Below, piece by piece: positions 34,098-49,100 of a stretch of 64,000 nt of DNA (position 1 is the stretch's first letter; the number at the start of each line of letters is the position of its first letter). Below the pieces are notes generated by a model. The model had not been told where the DNA came from. It did no database searches and worked only from the letters and a program-made list of their open reading frames with translations. The stretch comes from Dallia pectoralis (taxonomy: Eukaryota; Chordata; Actinopteri; Esociformes; Umbridae): NCBI GenBank assembly GCA_029465975.1, contig CM055750.1, positions 2,965,548 through 3,029,547 of the forward strand, read 5' to 3'. The translations under genes and the position numbers were made by a program.

Positions 34098-37000
34098 CTG
34101 CCTGGCCTAAGTCTATGTGAGCTTATGAATTAGAGGCCATTTATCTGCTATGGCAGGACTGCACTGCATCAAGCTGCCCTGTGGCCACATTTCATCAAAT
34201 CATTTCCTTTCCCTGTGTTTCTTTCCCTTTGTTTTAAAGGTTAAAGGTTAGCACATTCCCATTGGTGATGTTTTAAAAAAATAACACATTCGTCAAACCG
34301 GCCCTACATTATTTTGTTATGACCTCTAAAAGCCATTTAATTCTTAGCTGTTTCTGGCTACAAGTCAGTCCTCGAAGCTGATACGCCTGTAAATAGGCCT
34401 TTAGATAATTAGCCCGCACTTTGACCTTTCATCGATATGCTTTGGCGTGACCCGTAAAAGCCACTCGAAAAAACGATTTACGCCGACTTACTGGCACATG
34501 TCCTGCCGCTAATACCGTTAGCGCGACTACGAAAAGCTGTTTGAAAAAGTGCCATAATAGGGGCGTGAACGTGGTTGTAAGTGTGCCAGTGTTTATAAAA
34601 CATATGCCCACTATCTTGCGTAACTGCCGCATTATAAAACGGGAATGTGAAGCCTCGAGGGCTAAGAGGAAGATAAAATAAGGTCCATATGTATTCATAT
34701 GTTCATACGCGTGCATGCAATTAATTAGTTTGATTCATTATTCAATACATAAAATCAACTGGCTGAATACAGAAAGAAACAAGTGTGTTATATAACGGAC
34801 ATTTTTTCCCCCCGTCTATTCATTCATTGCACACAAACTACAATAATAATTCATGATTTTAATGTCATCTATGGACTCATTCCAGGGTATTCTTGACAGC
34901 AGCCTGTAGCAAACCAACACACTTACACATCCATCTGCTCGAATTAACTCAGAGGCAGACCATAATGCACCAAATCAAGGCAAAATGTTTTCCCATACTG
35001 GGTTTAGTTCACCAAGTCAGGGAGACTGAATTAGAAAAACCTGATTTCCTCAAGCTGCACATAATCTAACCCTGGATAGTAAATGATTACTAAGGTGACC
35101 AATGGGTAGCCTTGGCGCTATCAATCTGGACGGGGTAATGTTTAAAACATGTTGCCGTTTCTGTCTTAGCCTTTGCGCTTCCGTCCATCCTAGCAGTAAG
35201 ACCAGCAGCAGATATGTCTCAGACATCCCTTAGCTTGTTCGACCCACAAGGCAACGTTGGAACAGAACGAAACCACGGCTAAACATTTCAACTGGCATGC
35301 CTTATAAAGCAGAACTAAACCAAATGTAAAGAAATGTGTGCCGTTTCCTGCACGAAATACAAACACCTTCAAAACGTGCCACACTATATTGGGTTTGTTA
35401 GATGGCGTTTTCCTTCAAAAATGCCTGTGACTTTGTAACGCGGTCAAGCAAGCCCGACGAAGCAAGGCTGTGGATTTACGGTTATTTTGGTTAGCTCTAG
35501 GTGCGCTAGATGAAGAAGAGCTTGCTTGTATTTCTTTGTAATGGCGACTTTGAAAGCTAGGCCTTCCGCTGTCACCCCGTTTGTGAAAGGTTGCACGTAA
35601 CAGTTGACATTGATCCGACAGCCATTAGGTATTTCATAAACCGGTTCGGGCCGGAATAAATGCAGAGCTGATTCTAACTAGCTGGCATGATTTGACATGT
35701 TTTGCTCATATGCGTTGGGCAACAAGAGGGTACACGGGCAGACTGGTTGGCTGTCTGGCTGGCTGGTTGTCTGGCTGGCCAACACAGTTGCATCTCACAC
35801 AGTGTCAATATGTCAACTAATGGAGAGCCACCACACATAGTGCCTGGCAGGGGTTTTAGTTGTTTTGGGGCAATGGCACTGTTTACCTTGCTACTTGCCT
35901 TTGTGGACAGCTCTTAATGGTATTATGGTGTTGATATCGTTATTTGTAGTATCATACATCCGAACATGTGACAGCATTGAGTTACCCCGGAGCAGCAGAC
36001 TGAGAATTGAAGTATTGTTTTGCTTTGTTCTCCAAAAATTGTTAAACTATTATGTGGCGTTTCTGCCTGAACTATGTCAATTATAATAGCCTAAAACACG
36101 TTTTTCAACACGTTAGAGTTTGCTAAATGTTGGATATAATACGAATTTGGATTGACTCAACTTCCCCAGGGTAATTTAAAATACTGCCATAGATTTCCTG
36201 ACTGATGCTGTTTGGCATTGCATTTTTATTGCACTTTGCTATAAGTTATATCTAGCTCAGTCTTTTCTAAATGTTCACCATACTTAAATCTTGAATAAAT
36301 ATGTATTCCTGGTTCCATTCAATACATAGTCAAATTGAGTGTTTTCAAGGAAAATTCAATATATCAGCCGTCCAGATATGCAATGTTTAAGACTTTTTTC
36401 AATATTCAATAACAGTGACATGCTTACAATTTTCCAAGCGTATTCTACTTGACTCTCCACATCTCTTTCACCGAACAGTACCCTTTGATCACAAGTAATA
36501 AGACATTTTTCTTAGCCTCGCTGAATGTGATTGAAATATCTGAGTTTGTGGCTCTGGGCCTCGGCTTATATGAAAATGTTTATTCTGCACGCCGCTCCTG
36601 ACTGGAGGACCTCAGACATACAAAGAAGGCAAAAACAGTTGATAGCCTTTTGGTCTGCATGCTAACAGCCCTTCTATGAAACAAAGATATTTGTTTATTG
36701 ATGACAAAAAGCACACACAGTCATCCCGTTTTGAAAGCGCCCCGAGCAGTTCATCATGGCACCTAAAGCTTTTACAAGTCCTTTTCTGTGCTCAGATTAC
36801 CATACACGTTATTTCGGTCTTTCCTCGTGTAATCCAGCGAGATGAGAGGGAACACTGTACTCTGATGATGGCTTTACGGCACTCGGTACATAATTATTAC
36901 AGCGGTGTCGCTGAGCTGACATTTTCCCGAGCTCAGAGAGTCGAACAGCACAGGTCTCTGTCCATCAGTACGGTTGCCCGGGGTGACGCTCAGCGAACAG

Positions 37001-37694
37001 ATGGTTCATCAATGTCACCTCTGTCCGGCAGTCTCACCGCACGGGCACGGTAGGATATGCAACCTCATTTAAATACCTTGTGAGGGTCCGACACGTTCGC
37101 GGACATTTCCAGGGATCACTCGGTAAATCCATTAACCTTCGCCGGCTTTTTTTGTCTGGTGAGACCAGATACGGAGCTAATGGGAAATAGGGCAGGGGGG
37201 GGGGTTCACCGGAGCATATTTGAAGGTTGTACCGCCGCGGACCATCTACCCACCAAATCGTCCTCAGTGTGGTTTACAGGTTAGAAGGAAACTCTTGACA
37301 ATATAAACGACTTCTGTTGCTGTGGTGTAAGGCAGCAGACATCTAGATGGGACTGTGCAAACAGAAAGTACATCCCCAGTGCTACACCACCACAGATGGA
37401 CACGCAGAATATAAAATCAGACATCCTGTACGTGATTACTATGAAATATTTAATCCTGGTACATAAAGTCCAATAGATGGAAACATGCTCAATGTTTGCA
37501 GAGGTTTGACTTTCAATGGCTGACAAACTTTTTTGAATTTTTTGTGAATCACCATAATGATACATATTTCATAAAATATTGCTGTGGTCAATACAAAACA
37601 TAACAGAAAATAGCACAAACAGTACGTTATTAACATGTGGTATTTCAAATATCCAATTCAAATCTGGGTTATATATGAGAATTGGATAGCTAGG
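34098..37694. other. Unassigned non-coding stretch
   Basis: No coding region could be supported. A small CTGG/TGGC repeat lies at 35743-35780 and a G10 run near 37194. The open frame 36676-37053 has no known domain. The left target-site copy CTAGG of the next LTR is at 37690-37694. Confidence 0.5.
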
Positions 37695-38055
37695 TGTCAC
37701 GGACCAGGGTGGTGTAGTGCAGGTTGAAGCCAATTGCAGAGGTTGAACGTCCATTTCGTGCCATTTATTAAAACAACACAAACACGACAACAAACGGTGG
37801 AACTAACTATACACTGTGTCAAACAAAAGTGCGCTTACACAAAGCGACGACTACAAAACTAACACAGCGACAAATCGACATAGACAAACACTCACCTACC
37901 AACATAACTGTGTGACATAGAAATAATGAACAGCAACGAGTGACTTCCTATCAATCCCTTTATAGCCCAGTGATTACCAATCCCCAACAGCTGTAACCAG
38001 GAAGTGGTGCACCCGAAACCAGACAGTGCAGTACTCTAACTCACCACTTGTGACA
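37695..38055 (-). mobile_element. Solo LTR with perfect 5-bp target duplication
   Basis: The element runs from TGTCACGGACCAGGG to CCACTTGTGACA and is flanked by CTAGG at 37690-37694 and 38056-38060. Read on the minus strand it starts TGTCACAAGTGGTGAG and has a TATA box (GGGCTATAAAGGG, complement near 37960-37972). An AATAAA (complement near 37765-37770) lies about 75 bp before the end. This is the U3-R-U5 order of an LTR. At 361 bp, with intact borders and signals, it is the cleanest copy of the family in the window. Confidence 0.9.
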
Positions 38056-40013
38056 CTAGGTCATATCCTAAATAAGAAAATCTACCCATATTTTATTTAT
38101 TTTTTAAATCACTACATAGCAATTACAAATAATAAATTATTACCACCAATATATTGCAAAATGTATTTGTATCACAAGATGACATGTGCAGTGACCTGCT
38201 CTCCCACACTACCCAAACATTTTGAACACTTCCTCGTCAAGACCTGTGTGTGATGGATCTAGTTCAAAGCATTTCTATAATGTCTGCAACATGCAGCTTC
38301 AACTTATAAATATACCTTTATTTTTCAAACAGTGTCCATGTTAACTATGAAAGATTAATACTCAACTAATTTGACATAGGTGTTTTATTCCACAACAATA
38401 ATAACCTGTTTCGAGATGAGATTTTATTAATTCACTAAAAATCTGTTACGGGTTTTGTAATGTAGATCGGCAATTTGTTCTTGATCTAAATCCTCTAAAT
38501 GAATAATCCATTTCCCAGTTTTTCCTACAAATTAGGGACACAGGGCAGTGCAGTAATAAAATGGACAACGAGGGGGCAGAGGCTTTTGGATTAGATTAGG
38601 ATGATGTGCTTTCGCGTTAGATTAGGCTGACATCCAATGAGATCTGTCCATTTTCACCGCATGATACAGCCACATGCGAACTCCTACATCTAATGATCCG
38701 TCTTAGCGCGATTAAAAATAATATCTCCCGTGCGCTGCGCACACAAACACACATGACATCTCTAGTGACTGGGTACTTGCCGTGGAACAGAGAAATCAGT
38801 GCAGCTGGGAAGCTCTTGCAGCTGTACATCCTAAAGAAACAGACATGCAAACGGCACTTAGTGATCAGGCACGCAACTCCAGAGACACGACACGCACATT
38901 TACATGGACATTTGCGTCTTTTAGCGGACGTAGTTTGCCACGGAAACTTCAATATCCTCTGAATCCGATGCCTGAAAGAAGGGACAGGCTCGAAAGCATG
39001 TAAATGTCTTGACTAATTTCTGCGAAGGGGAACGTAGGCCTGTAGGTTTTTCAGGGATTAGAAGTACCTTTTTTAATTTGATTTTAAAGTCCCTGTTACA
39101 TTACACTACACATGACTCAAGTTGAAAAGTATATAAGCAAGATTTTTGAAAATCATTTGTTTACTTCTTTTTAACCTCTTCAAGGTTAAATATATAATGA
39201 TTGATGTGTAAAGTCCCGACAAAAATAAGTGTTTATAAAAGTATGTGGAAAATGGGATGGTTTCTAGTTTCCAGAATTGTGCCAGATTAGCATATTATGT
39301 ACTGTGGAGACTTGTCATGGCAAAAGAATGCTTAAACCCGGGGGGATGAGAGACCCAAGATGCACCTCTAGGTCACAAGTGGATATGTCCAATTCTTAAC
39401 ACTTCCCTGCTACCAATTTTCACTCTCTAATGGAGCCTAGCATGTTCTGGGGAAAACAGGGTCTGAAATAAGAGTTCCTCCTGACAGCCAGAGTTGCTTA
39501 TGTCAAGCCACACTGTGGAATTTATATAATTCTCTACAATAGAAATGTTGGTGTTAGTGGAGTAGGTTGGCCGTATTAAACAATATATTTATTGTGAAAT
39601 ATGTTGCTGAAGCTGACAAGAATCCAGCGTATGGTGACTGATTACATGACAGAATTTGAACAAATCTACATTTGTTCACACTTGCCTGTGATTTTTTGGG
39701 GGTTATATTTAAATCTATATTATGCTTTTATTGAAAGAGAGAAACACAAACTGATTCATGTCAGAGAGTTTTTGATTGCATTTCCAGCATAAACTAAACC
39801 AAATGCTCACTGTAACATGCAGCTGTAAATTCTACTAATATTGTATTTGGCCTTATCAATGTCAGTAGGAATAAAGAACTGGTAATGCAGCTTTTTACAA
39901 TGTTGACACACACAATATTGCTTTAATATTCTTGTCAGGAAAATGTCTTAAAATATCTTACCCTGCATGAAAACAACAACCGTAATGGTTAAATTGTCTT
40001 GCTCAGGGACAGA
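38056..40013. other. Unassigned non-coding stretch
   Basis: AT-rich single-copy-looking DNA with no recognised gene. Confidence 0.5.
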
Positions 40014-40127
40014 ACCGTAACCATAAACCCAAAACTGTATCTTAAATCAATTCCAATCCTAACCTTAAACACTAATTCTAATTATAACCATAAACCTCCG
40101 TTTAACCCTAACATCTAACTTTAACCC
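40014..40127. repeat. Degenerate AACC(N)TAA-type simple repeat
   Basis: Imperfect recurrences of AACCATAAACC, CCTAACCTTAAAC and TTTAACCCTAAC. The composition is similar to degenerate telomere-like repeats, but there is no run of exact CCCTAA units. Confidence 0.5.
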
Positions 40128-43100
40128 CATAAAAAAGCCACTTCTGCACGTTTGGCATTCAGTTAGTCAGTGTTCACTTAATCAGTATATTTGCGAAAGC
40201 TAAAGTAAGAGGTTTGTTATGAAACTAAAAACTATTGGCTTGAATATTTCAACTAGGTCTTCATAAATTATGCATGAATCCACCACAAAAAGAGAAAGCA
40301 TTCCTCCAGAAATATTGAGAATATCTTTCAATACAGTTAACAAAAAGCTTAGCATTTAATGCTAAACGGTTAGTGCAGTAAGTGGGCTTAAACATTTACA
40401 TACACTAGAATATGTGAAATGTGATTAACAACACAAATGCATGCCGATGAACATGTAATGGATTTGCACAAGTATTTGAGTGTTCACATTTGACAACCCT
40501 ACAAGTTATTACATGTAGATTAAACAAAGACAATTGAATTATTTGACCTAATGCATTATAGACACTTTTATAATAAATAAAAATATATATATGCTATATA
40601 GTATATTAAATCTCTTCTTAGTAAGCTATCATCTTTGCAATCATGATTTCTTTTTTACTAACACGTGTGCTATATACATCTTATCGAATACTCATTTTTG
40701 CGTTGGTGCCATGATCAAAGCACTGACCTTGCCTGCGATTTCAAGATCATTGTAGCATCGATTTCCGGTGAGTAGGTGTAGGTACTGTATGCTCCGCTAT
40801 AAGGCAAAACGCTGCAGTTACTCCAGCTGTGCTTTGGCTAAAAGTAAAATGCCAGGTGTTCTGTTCAAAGTCCACAAGTAATGTCTGGTCAAAACAAAAC
40901 TGCCATATTTAACACATGGGTTCATTTGAATGTAAGGTGAATGCATTCGCCCCCGGGCTAAAAACCAGTTTGAACTCAAAGACTCCCAGCCTACTAAGGA
41001 GTTGCTGGAGCGCGATACGGCAGCCCTGTTTGGCCGTGGCTGGGACTTCACAAAACAACTGGCTTCAATGATACAGCTGTACTGCGGAGCACAGTCTTCA
41101 ACCCCTGCTTCCCATGGGAACCTGGATACCATAGTTATGGTTACATTTCATTGTTCCATAGCTGGTTAAATAAATTGTCCATTACTACAGTGTTACACGA
41201 CCACACAATGACCAACACACAATAAAAATGTATAATTTATACCACCAGACCAACAGGCTATATTTATTCTATAAGAGACTTTTACAGTGCCAGTCCTACC
41301 GTCTACCGATGACATGGCCAGGAGTCTGGGACAGCCTATTCTTCAGGTGGCTCCTGTAACTCTGTCTGATTGTGACTATCTCATTCTTCCTAATGCACAC
41401 TCTAGTATGTACATTCATGGCTCAGGTTCTCCTAAAATCCACCGCTATTGGATTTTGGAGAACAAGGAGGCAGTCTGACGGAGAACCGCAGACGGACAGG
41501 AAAATACGAACTGAATAACAAGAAAGACGAAGGGTCAAGTCAGAACTCTCATTCAGGCGCCCCCCAAAGGGGAGCACCGGTCTATTTCACTGTTCTGCTG
41601 TGATGCTGATGGGTTCCAGCACTGTGTTTATGTCCTGATCAGGCCGTTCTGACAGTTCTTGAGGCTGCTGCAAATTGGCCCAGCTCCCCTCGGTGGATGG
41701 GTGGGTGTCAAAAGCTGCTGACTTGACCCGCTGTGTTCTCTTGACTGCCGGCGAGATTAGTTCTGGTTGTCGGCCTTTGGCTTGCGTTCTCCTTCATCGC
41801 AAGAGTTGGCTTAAACAATGATCGTTGGTTAGGTAGGCAGTTTGATAACAAGTTTTGGAGAATTTGCTCAGCGTCCTGCAAGAAACTTATCATAAAATGT
41901 CTTTCTGGTTAGAGGGAAGGAAGTGATCACTGCATGAGATGAGATTGTAAGCTAGATAGTTAATGTTAGCACTCTGTTGTCATTGTATACAGTAAGTACC
42001 AGCGTAGCAACAATAGCTTCTAGTTTAATCTACAACAAAACCACAGGGCTTGCTTGCACACCTGGAAGAGAAACTGCCCCTTCCTACCTTCAATGCTCAA
42101 ATCATACATCGCTACTCATGCTTTTCATTTCGCCACTTCTGGTCACATGGTCGTCCCACAACTGTGGGAGGGGCTTCTCCTGCTCAGCCAATGTTACTGT
42201 TTATTTTACATTTTGACATATGTATCCTAGCGTAGCCTCGTCCCAATACAACTGTGAATAACTGACCATAAAACACCTTTCTTTTGAATGCGGCCTTGTG
42301 GGAGGTCCTACTGGCCTCAATAAAGAAGAAGAAATTTGAAATAAAAATGTTTTACCTACACATTTAGTATGCATCTTTAATTAAAAAAGGTTAGCTACAT
42401 TCAGGACAAATTCAGGTAAACTACAATTAAGTTTTACTTGTATGTCTGCTAAGCGAAGCTGACCACAGACATTATCTGTCATTATAACAAATGTGGAATT
42501 CTTTGGAATATCTTTCAACATGTTGCTTGTGTGCGTTGACCTCATGGATCACTCACAGAATAATGAAAATCGTGTCACGTAGGATGACAGAAACAATACA
42601 TTTTTCCCAGCTGACATTTTATTCGGGTCTCCAAATCATTTTCTTTAAAAAAAAATCTGATTTCACACAGTACTCGTAAACGGTTAGAAGAAGAGAAATG
42701 GGACATTTTTTCGAAATATGGTTCAATTCAACCTTTGTTCTCTTTATTGGCAGAAAATATTGCAAATTTAAGGAAGAAGGTTCCTGGTGAAAAAAACAGA
42801 CTTGAATAAAGGTAGCAGCTGAAGACATTGATTATTTCTAAACCATTTTAATGTCAGAAAGATGGCAAAACGATAGGAAACCCCACTTCAATTCAACAGT
42901 GTGACATTTGGAATATAGACCCAGCCTTTTCACCACCATCACCAGCCATCTATAATCCTTTTCTCCCTTATCGGATTGTAGGCGTCCCAGCCACTAGTTT
43001 CACTGTACTGTGAGAGATTATGAACCCACATCTGACCGGTCATCTCCTCTCAAGCTGTTATGATACACTCAACGGTGGAGTGGTTTTTTGGAGAGCCACG

Positions 43101-43995
43101 AGAATGTAAAGTAATTACATTTCCCCCCGTCCACTCAGACCGGCACTTGGGATGTCATTTTGTTGAGATCCAGGTTTGCGTTTAATGCTTATGTGCGAAT
43201 TGGTGGAATATGTGATGGAAATACATGATCTGAGATTAATATTCAGATACCGTACTCACAGTTTAGAAGTGCTCATACATAATGTCCATATAAAAAAAAT
43301 ATATAGAACATAATACATTTGTAGCATCCATACTGGTCTATGCAGGTTGGTGTCGATCCAGTGGGTAACTGTACAGGCCGTTTTAACACATCTTCTAAAG
43401 CGTTGGTCTCTTGTTTCAGGAGATTAAATTACAGACCTCTGAAATGTTCCGTGCTTACAAAAAGCCTATTTCTAAGCCCATTATATAAGTGATGTAACAA
43501 CTTTGCTTCTATCCTTTTTGCCGCATATGTTCAGAAACCATCTCAGAAATACTCCCAAGTGTGCTTGTATGTGTTACCACGGTCTTGTGGGCAACTACCC
43601 ACTGTTGATGGCCACTGGGAAACTGTGTGCTCTTCACATAGGACAAATCAGTGTTGAGTGAGGAGCTAAATCTGGGTTTCAAAAGTACCAGGCAGATGGC
43701 GGACAATGGGTGTGACTACTGCTGGACGAGCAGCTTGTTGATGGCTACATTGTGGCCAGAGGTCCCCGTTGTGGTAGTGGTGGGTGATTTGTGAAAGGCA
43801 GACATAAGCTTTGGCTGAAAAAAACAAAAAAGCTTTCATTTTCGTTGGATGGTTTTGTTGAAGATACCGTCTTGTTAAAAACACTGGTTTCCTGACATCG
43901 TGCCCCTAACTTTACTGTAAAGGATTGCTGCATTTCTGCGTTCCCGGTCATGTGACAATAGCAATTTCTTTGCGTTGTTAGCTGCAGGCCACAGT
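40128..43995. other. Unassigned non-coding stretch
   Basis: No gene, RNA or transposon was identified. Several short frames lack motifs. Confidence 0.5.
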
Positions 43996-44170
43996 TAATT
44001 ATTCATTTCATTTGACTGATTTAACAGATGCTCTCATCCAAAACGACTCAAGGATTACTACTGTGCAATGCAGTTTTTTTATATTGTCTACCCGTGGGAT
44101 TAGAACCAACCAACAACCTTTCATCTACTGTCCCGATGCTTGTAACCAATAGGATACTAGGTTCTCCTGC
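43996..44170 (+). repeat. Degenerate teleost SINE/LINE-like element
   Basis: CATTTGACTGATTTAACAGA, then GCTCTCATCCAAAACGACT and later CCGTGGGATTAGAACC with CTTTCATC, follow the order of a widespread fish repeat (ATTT-GCAGA-GCTCTTATCCAGAGCGACT ... GGGATTCGAACC). The copy is heavily mutated. Confidence 0.45.
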
Positions 44171-46130
44171 TTGTTCACTCAATGAAAAATGTCCCTCATG
44201 AATTCATCGCAGGCATTCAATTTCATATCATTTGGCTGATTAGGCTGGTGCACATTCACGTTCATGTTTCATGATAGTTAATTACTGACTGACTAAAGCC
44301 AATTCTTATTAATGTTTATGTAGTTGTTGTATATCAATGACATTGCTGACAGCCCCGGGACCGTGTTCAAAAAGTAGCTCAGTGACGGTGATGCTTTCAT
44401 GATCCGTTTTACATTCACATCGAGAACAATTACATTTACAAGATAATACTAGGGCCAAGGAAATAACTGTTGCCCGACGTAGGCTACATAGCAGTTATTA
44501 AACCCCAGGACTCCAGACTATGCAAATAATATTCTGCGTCGATTTCCATATCAATCACACGAACAAAAGCGTTGATTTGTCGAGTTCTCTGCGCAGTGAA
44601 TGTGGCTACACAATGCATTCGTTGTTATCTGAAGTGAGTCAGGATGGCGGCACGTAGTCCTTCAACTAGCACGACTAGATATTTACCAAAAAACATTTAT
44701 GTCTTAGTGTTGTGTTACTGTACGTGGCAAGCCGTCTTAAATCTGCACCAGTAGCCTTATAGAATAGACGGATAGATTTACAAAATCTGTTCTGGTTGCT
44801 AATTTATTAAATAGCTAGCCTACAGTTTGCCTCAGGCTAAGAGCTGATTTAGACAACAGTTGTTGTGACAACACTTTCATTTAAATAACATTCTCATATC
44901 ATATAAATAAAATGTTCTGTTTGTACTAGCCATATGCCATAAGGCGCAGCACATGTGCGTGCAATGCTCTCGTCAGATACCTGACCCGGAAGGCGTAAGA
45001 ACTCACTGACAACGCTGTTTCCCTGGCAACTAATATGGCGCACGCCGTCAAACAGCTGTTGTTGCTTGTAGTTTTTTTTTACCAGGGTGAGATGTTTGTC
45101 ATTGTTGTTCAAAATGGATTTGCTTTAATTCTGCTCATACTGTACGTGGAGCAAAACATACCACATTACCAGACTTCCAATGTCACTGCTCATTCATGGA
45201 AATGACGTGTGAGTAAATTTATGTAACCAATGTGCGAGTTGTTTGGTCTCTATCGTTATTTGATGTACACAGGACATGAATAACAGCTTGTAAAGTAGTC
45301 ATGGCTTTTTTTTCAACCACATTTCCAGTGAACTGACATGACATAGAAACAATGAACAAAGTTGTTTTGTAATCAACCTGTACTCTGGGGAATGTTTTTA
45401 AGGTCAATGGCTGTTCTCAATAGTAGTGTCATCGACAGTAATCTAACAAACAACCTATTTGTTTCAAGTCTGGGTCATTGAAATCACCAGGTCAGATAGA
45501 ATTACAAAAATACATCAATAGCAAGCGTGGTTTTGAGGACATTTTTTGTTACAGCAATATTAAGCCTCTACAACCTAGGCTCTGAGAAAAATGTCTGTTG
45601 AACTGAAACACGGATATTTCTTTATAGCCTTGACACATTCATCTTCATTTTAGGTGCAGAGATTATTTTGATATATGGTTTTTGTTTAGTTCCGAGAATG
45701 GAAATGTTCTCAATATCTGGTTACTCGATATGCGGTTTTTGCAATTCCAGATGTCAGCCCAGCGTTGATCACTGCTTCCCTATTTTTACTGTTCCAATGT
45801 TTTCATCTGGGGTGCTGAGGTACGGAAGAGAGGCACGAGTTCCATTTATGGTAACGAAATAAAACAGCTATTGAAGACTATTTTATTGAAATTAAGTTGC
45901 TAGTGTCATATTTCTACGTTTATTCCATCTACCAGTTTATTAGACCAGCTTCCATCGTAGCACTAGATTACCAGTGTTGCGGAACTAAACCATGACACAT
46001 TAAATAAATGACCATAATCTCACCCAAACACTCAGCTGGACACTGTTCTGGACTTCCTTCTTGGGTGTTTCTTCAACCGAAGTGTCGGCGTTGGTATTCC
46101 ATTGGCATATCGCCTGATGTATCGCCTGAT
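44171..46130. other. Unassigned non-coding stretch
   Basis: No gene was recognised. Confidence 0.5.
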
Positions 46131-49100
46131 GTAGTGTGTACAGTATGTAGTGTGTACAGTATGTAGTGTGTATAGTATGTAGTGTGTAGTGTAGTGTATA
46201 GTATGTAGTGTGTATAGTGTGTAGTGTGTATAGTATGTAGTGTGTACAGTATGTAGTGTGTATAGTATGTAGTGTGTACAGTATGTAGTGTGTATAGTAT
46301 GTAGTGTGTATAGTGTGTAGTGTGTATATTATGTAGTGTGTAGTGTGTTTAGTATGTAATTTGTAGTGTAGTGTATAGTATGTAGTGTGTAGTGTGTATA
46401 TTATGTAGTGTGTAGTGCATATAGTATGTAGTTTGTAGTGTAGTGTATAGTATGTAGTGTGTAGTGTGTATAGTATGTAGTGTATAGTGTGTAGTGTATA
46501 GTATGTAGTGTATAGTGTGTAGTGTATAGTGTGTAGTGTTTAGTGTGTATATTATGTAGTGTGTAGTGTGTATAGTATGTAGTGTGTAGTGTGTATAGTA
46601 TGTAGTTTGTAGTGTAGTGTATAGTATGCAGTGTTTAGTGTATAGTATGTAGTGTGTAGTGTATAGTATGTAGTGTATAGTGTGTAGTGTATAGTGTGTA
46701 GTGTTTAGTGTGTATATTATGTAGTGTGTAGTGTGTATATTATGTAGTGTGTAGTGAGTATAGTATGTAGTTTGTAGTGTAGTGTATAGTATGTAGTGTT
46801 TAGTGTATAGTGTGTATAGTGTGTAGTGTATATTATGTAGTGTTTAGTGTATAGTATGTAGTGTATAGTGTGTAGTGTATTGTATGTAGTGTATAGTATG
46901 TAGTGTATAGTGTGTAGTGTTTAGTGTGTAGTATGTAGTGTGTAGTGTATAGTATGTAGTGTGTAGTGTATAGTATGTAGTGTGTAGTGTGTATAGTATG
47001 TAGTGTGTAGTGTAGTGTATAGTATGTAGTGTGTATAGTATGTAGTGTGTAGTGTGTATAATATGTAGTGTGTATATTATGTAGTTTGTAGTGTATAGTA
47101 TGTAGAGTATAGTATGTAGTGTGTAGTGTGTATATTATGTAGTGTGTATAGTATGTAGTGTATATTATGTAGTGTGTATAGTATGTAGTGTATAGTATGT
47201 AGTGTGTAGTGTGTATATTATGTAGTGTGTATAGTATGTAGTGTATATTATGTAGTGTGTATAGTATGTAGTGTATAGTATGTAGTGTGTAGTGTGTATA
47301 GTATGTAGTGTATAGTATGTAGTGTATATTATGTAGTGTGTATAGTATGTAGTGTATAGTATGTAGTGTGTAGTGTGTATAGTATGTAGTGTGTAGTGTG
47401 TATAGTATGTAGTGTATAGTATGTAGTGTGTAGTGTGTATAGTATGTAGTGTATAGTATGTAGTGTGTAGTAGTGTATATTATGTAGTGTGTATAGTATG
47501 TAGTGTATAGTATGTAGTGTGTAGTGTGTATAGTATGTAGTGTATAGTATGTAGTGTGTATAGTATGTAGTGTATAGTATGTATGTAGTGTAGTGTGTAT
47601 AGTATGTAGTGTATAGTATGTAGTGTATAGTATGTAGTGTATAGTATGTAGTGTGTAGTGTGTATAGTATGTATGTAGTATAGTATGTGTATAGTATGTA
47701 GTGTGTATAGTATGTAGTGTGTAGTAGTGTAGTGTGTATAGTATGTAGTGTATAGTATGTAGTGTGTAGTAGTGTATAGTATGTAGTGTATAAGTATGTA
47801 GTGTGTATAGTAGTGTGTATAGTATGTAGTGTATAGTATGTAGTGTGTATAGTATGTAGTGTATAGTATGTATGTGTGTATGTGTATAGTGTGTATGTAT
47901 GTAGTGTATAGTATGTAGTGTGTAGTAGTGTATGTAGTGTGTGTAGTGTATGTGTGTATAGTATGTAGTGTAGTGTGTAGTGTGTATAGTATGTAGTGTG
48001 TATGTAGTGTAGTATGTAGTGTATGTATGTAGTGTGTATAGTATGTAGTGTATAGTATGTAGTGTATAGTATGTAGTGTATAGTATGTAGTGTGTATAGT
48101 ATGTAGTGTATAGTATGTAGTGTGTATATGTATGTAGTGTATAGTATGTAGTGTGTAGTGTGTGTATAGTATGTAGTGTATATTATGTAGTGTGTATAGT
48201 ATGTAGTGTATAGTATGTAGTGTGTATAGTATGTAGTGTATAGTATGTAGTGTGTATAGTATGTAGTGTATATTATGTAGTGTGTATAGTATGTAGTGTA
48301 TAGTATGTAGTGTATAGTATGTAGTGTGTAGTGTGTATAGTATTTAATGTATAGTATGTAGTGTGTAGTGTATAGTATGTAGTGTATAGTATGTAGTGTG
48401 TAGTGTATAGTATGTAGTGTGTATAGTATGTAGTGTATAGTATGTGTGTATAGTATGTAGTGTATAGTATGTAGTGTATAGTATGTAGTGTGTATAGTAT
48501 GTAGTGTATAGTATGTAGTGTATAGTATGTAGTGTATAGTATGTAGTGTATAGTATGTAGTGTATAGTATGTAGTGTATAGTATGTAGTGTGTATAGTAT
48601 GTAGTGTATAGTATGTAGTGTATATAGTAGTGTAGTATGTAGTGTGTATAGTATGTAGTGTATAGTAGTATGTGTATAGTATGTAGTGTATAGTATGTAG
48701 TGTATAGTATGTAGTGTATATAGTATAGTATAGTATGTGTGTATAGTATGTAGTGTGTATAGTATGTAGTATGTAGTGTATAGTATGTAGTGTATAGTAT
48801 GTAGTGTATAGTATAGTGTATAGTATGTAGTGTGTATAGTATGTAGTGTATAGTATGTAGTGTATAGTATGTAGTGTGTATAGTATGTAGTGTATAGTAT
48901 GTAGTGTATAGTATGTAGTGTGTATAGTATGTAGTGTATAGTATGTAGTGTATAGTATGTAGTGTATAGTATGTAGTGTGTATAGTATGTAGTGTGTATA
49001 GTATGTAGTGTATAGTATGTAGTGTATAGTATGTAGTGTGTATAGTATGTAGTGTGTATAGTATGTAGTGTATAGTATGTAGTGTATAGTATGTAGTGTA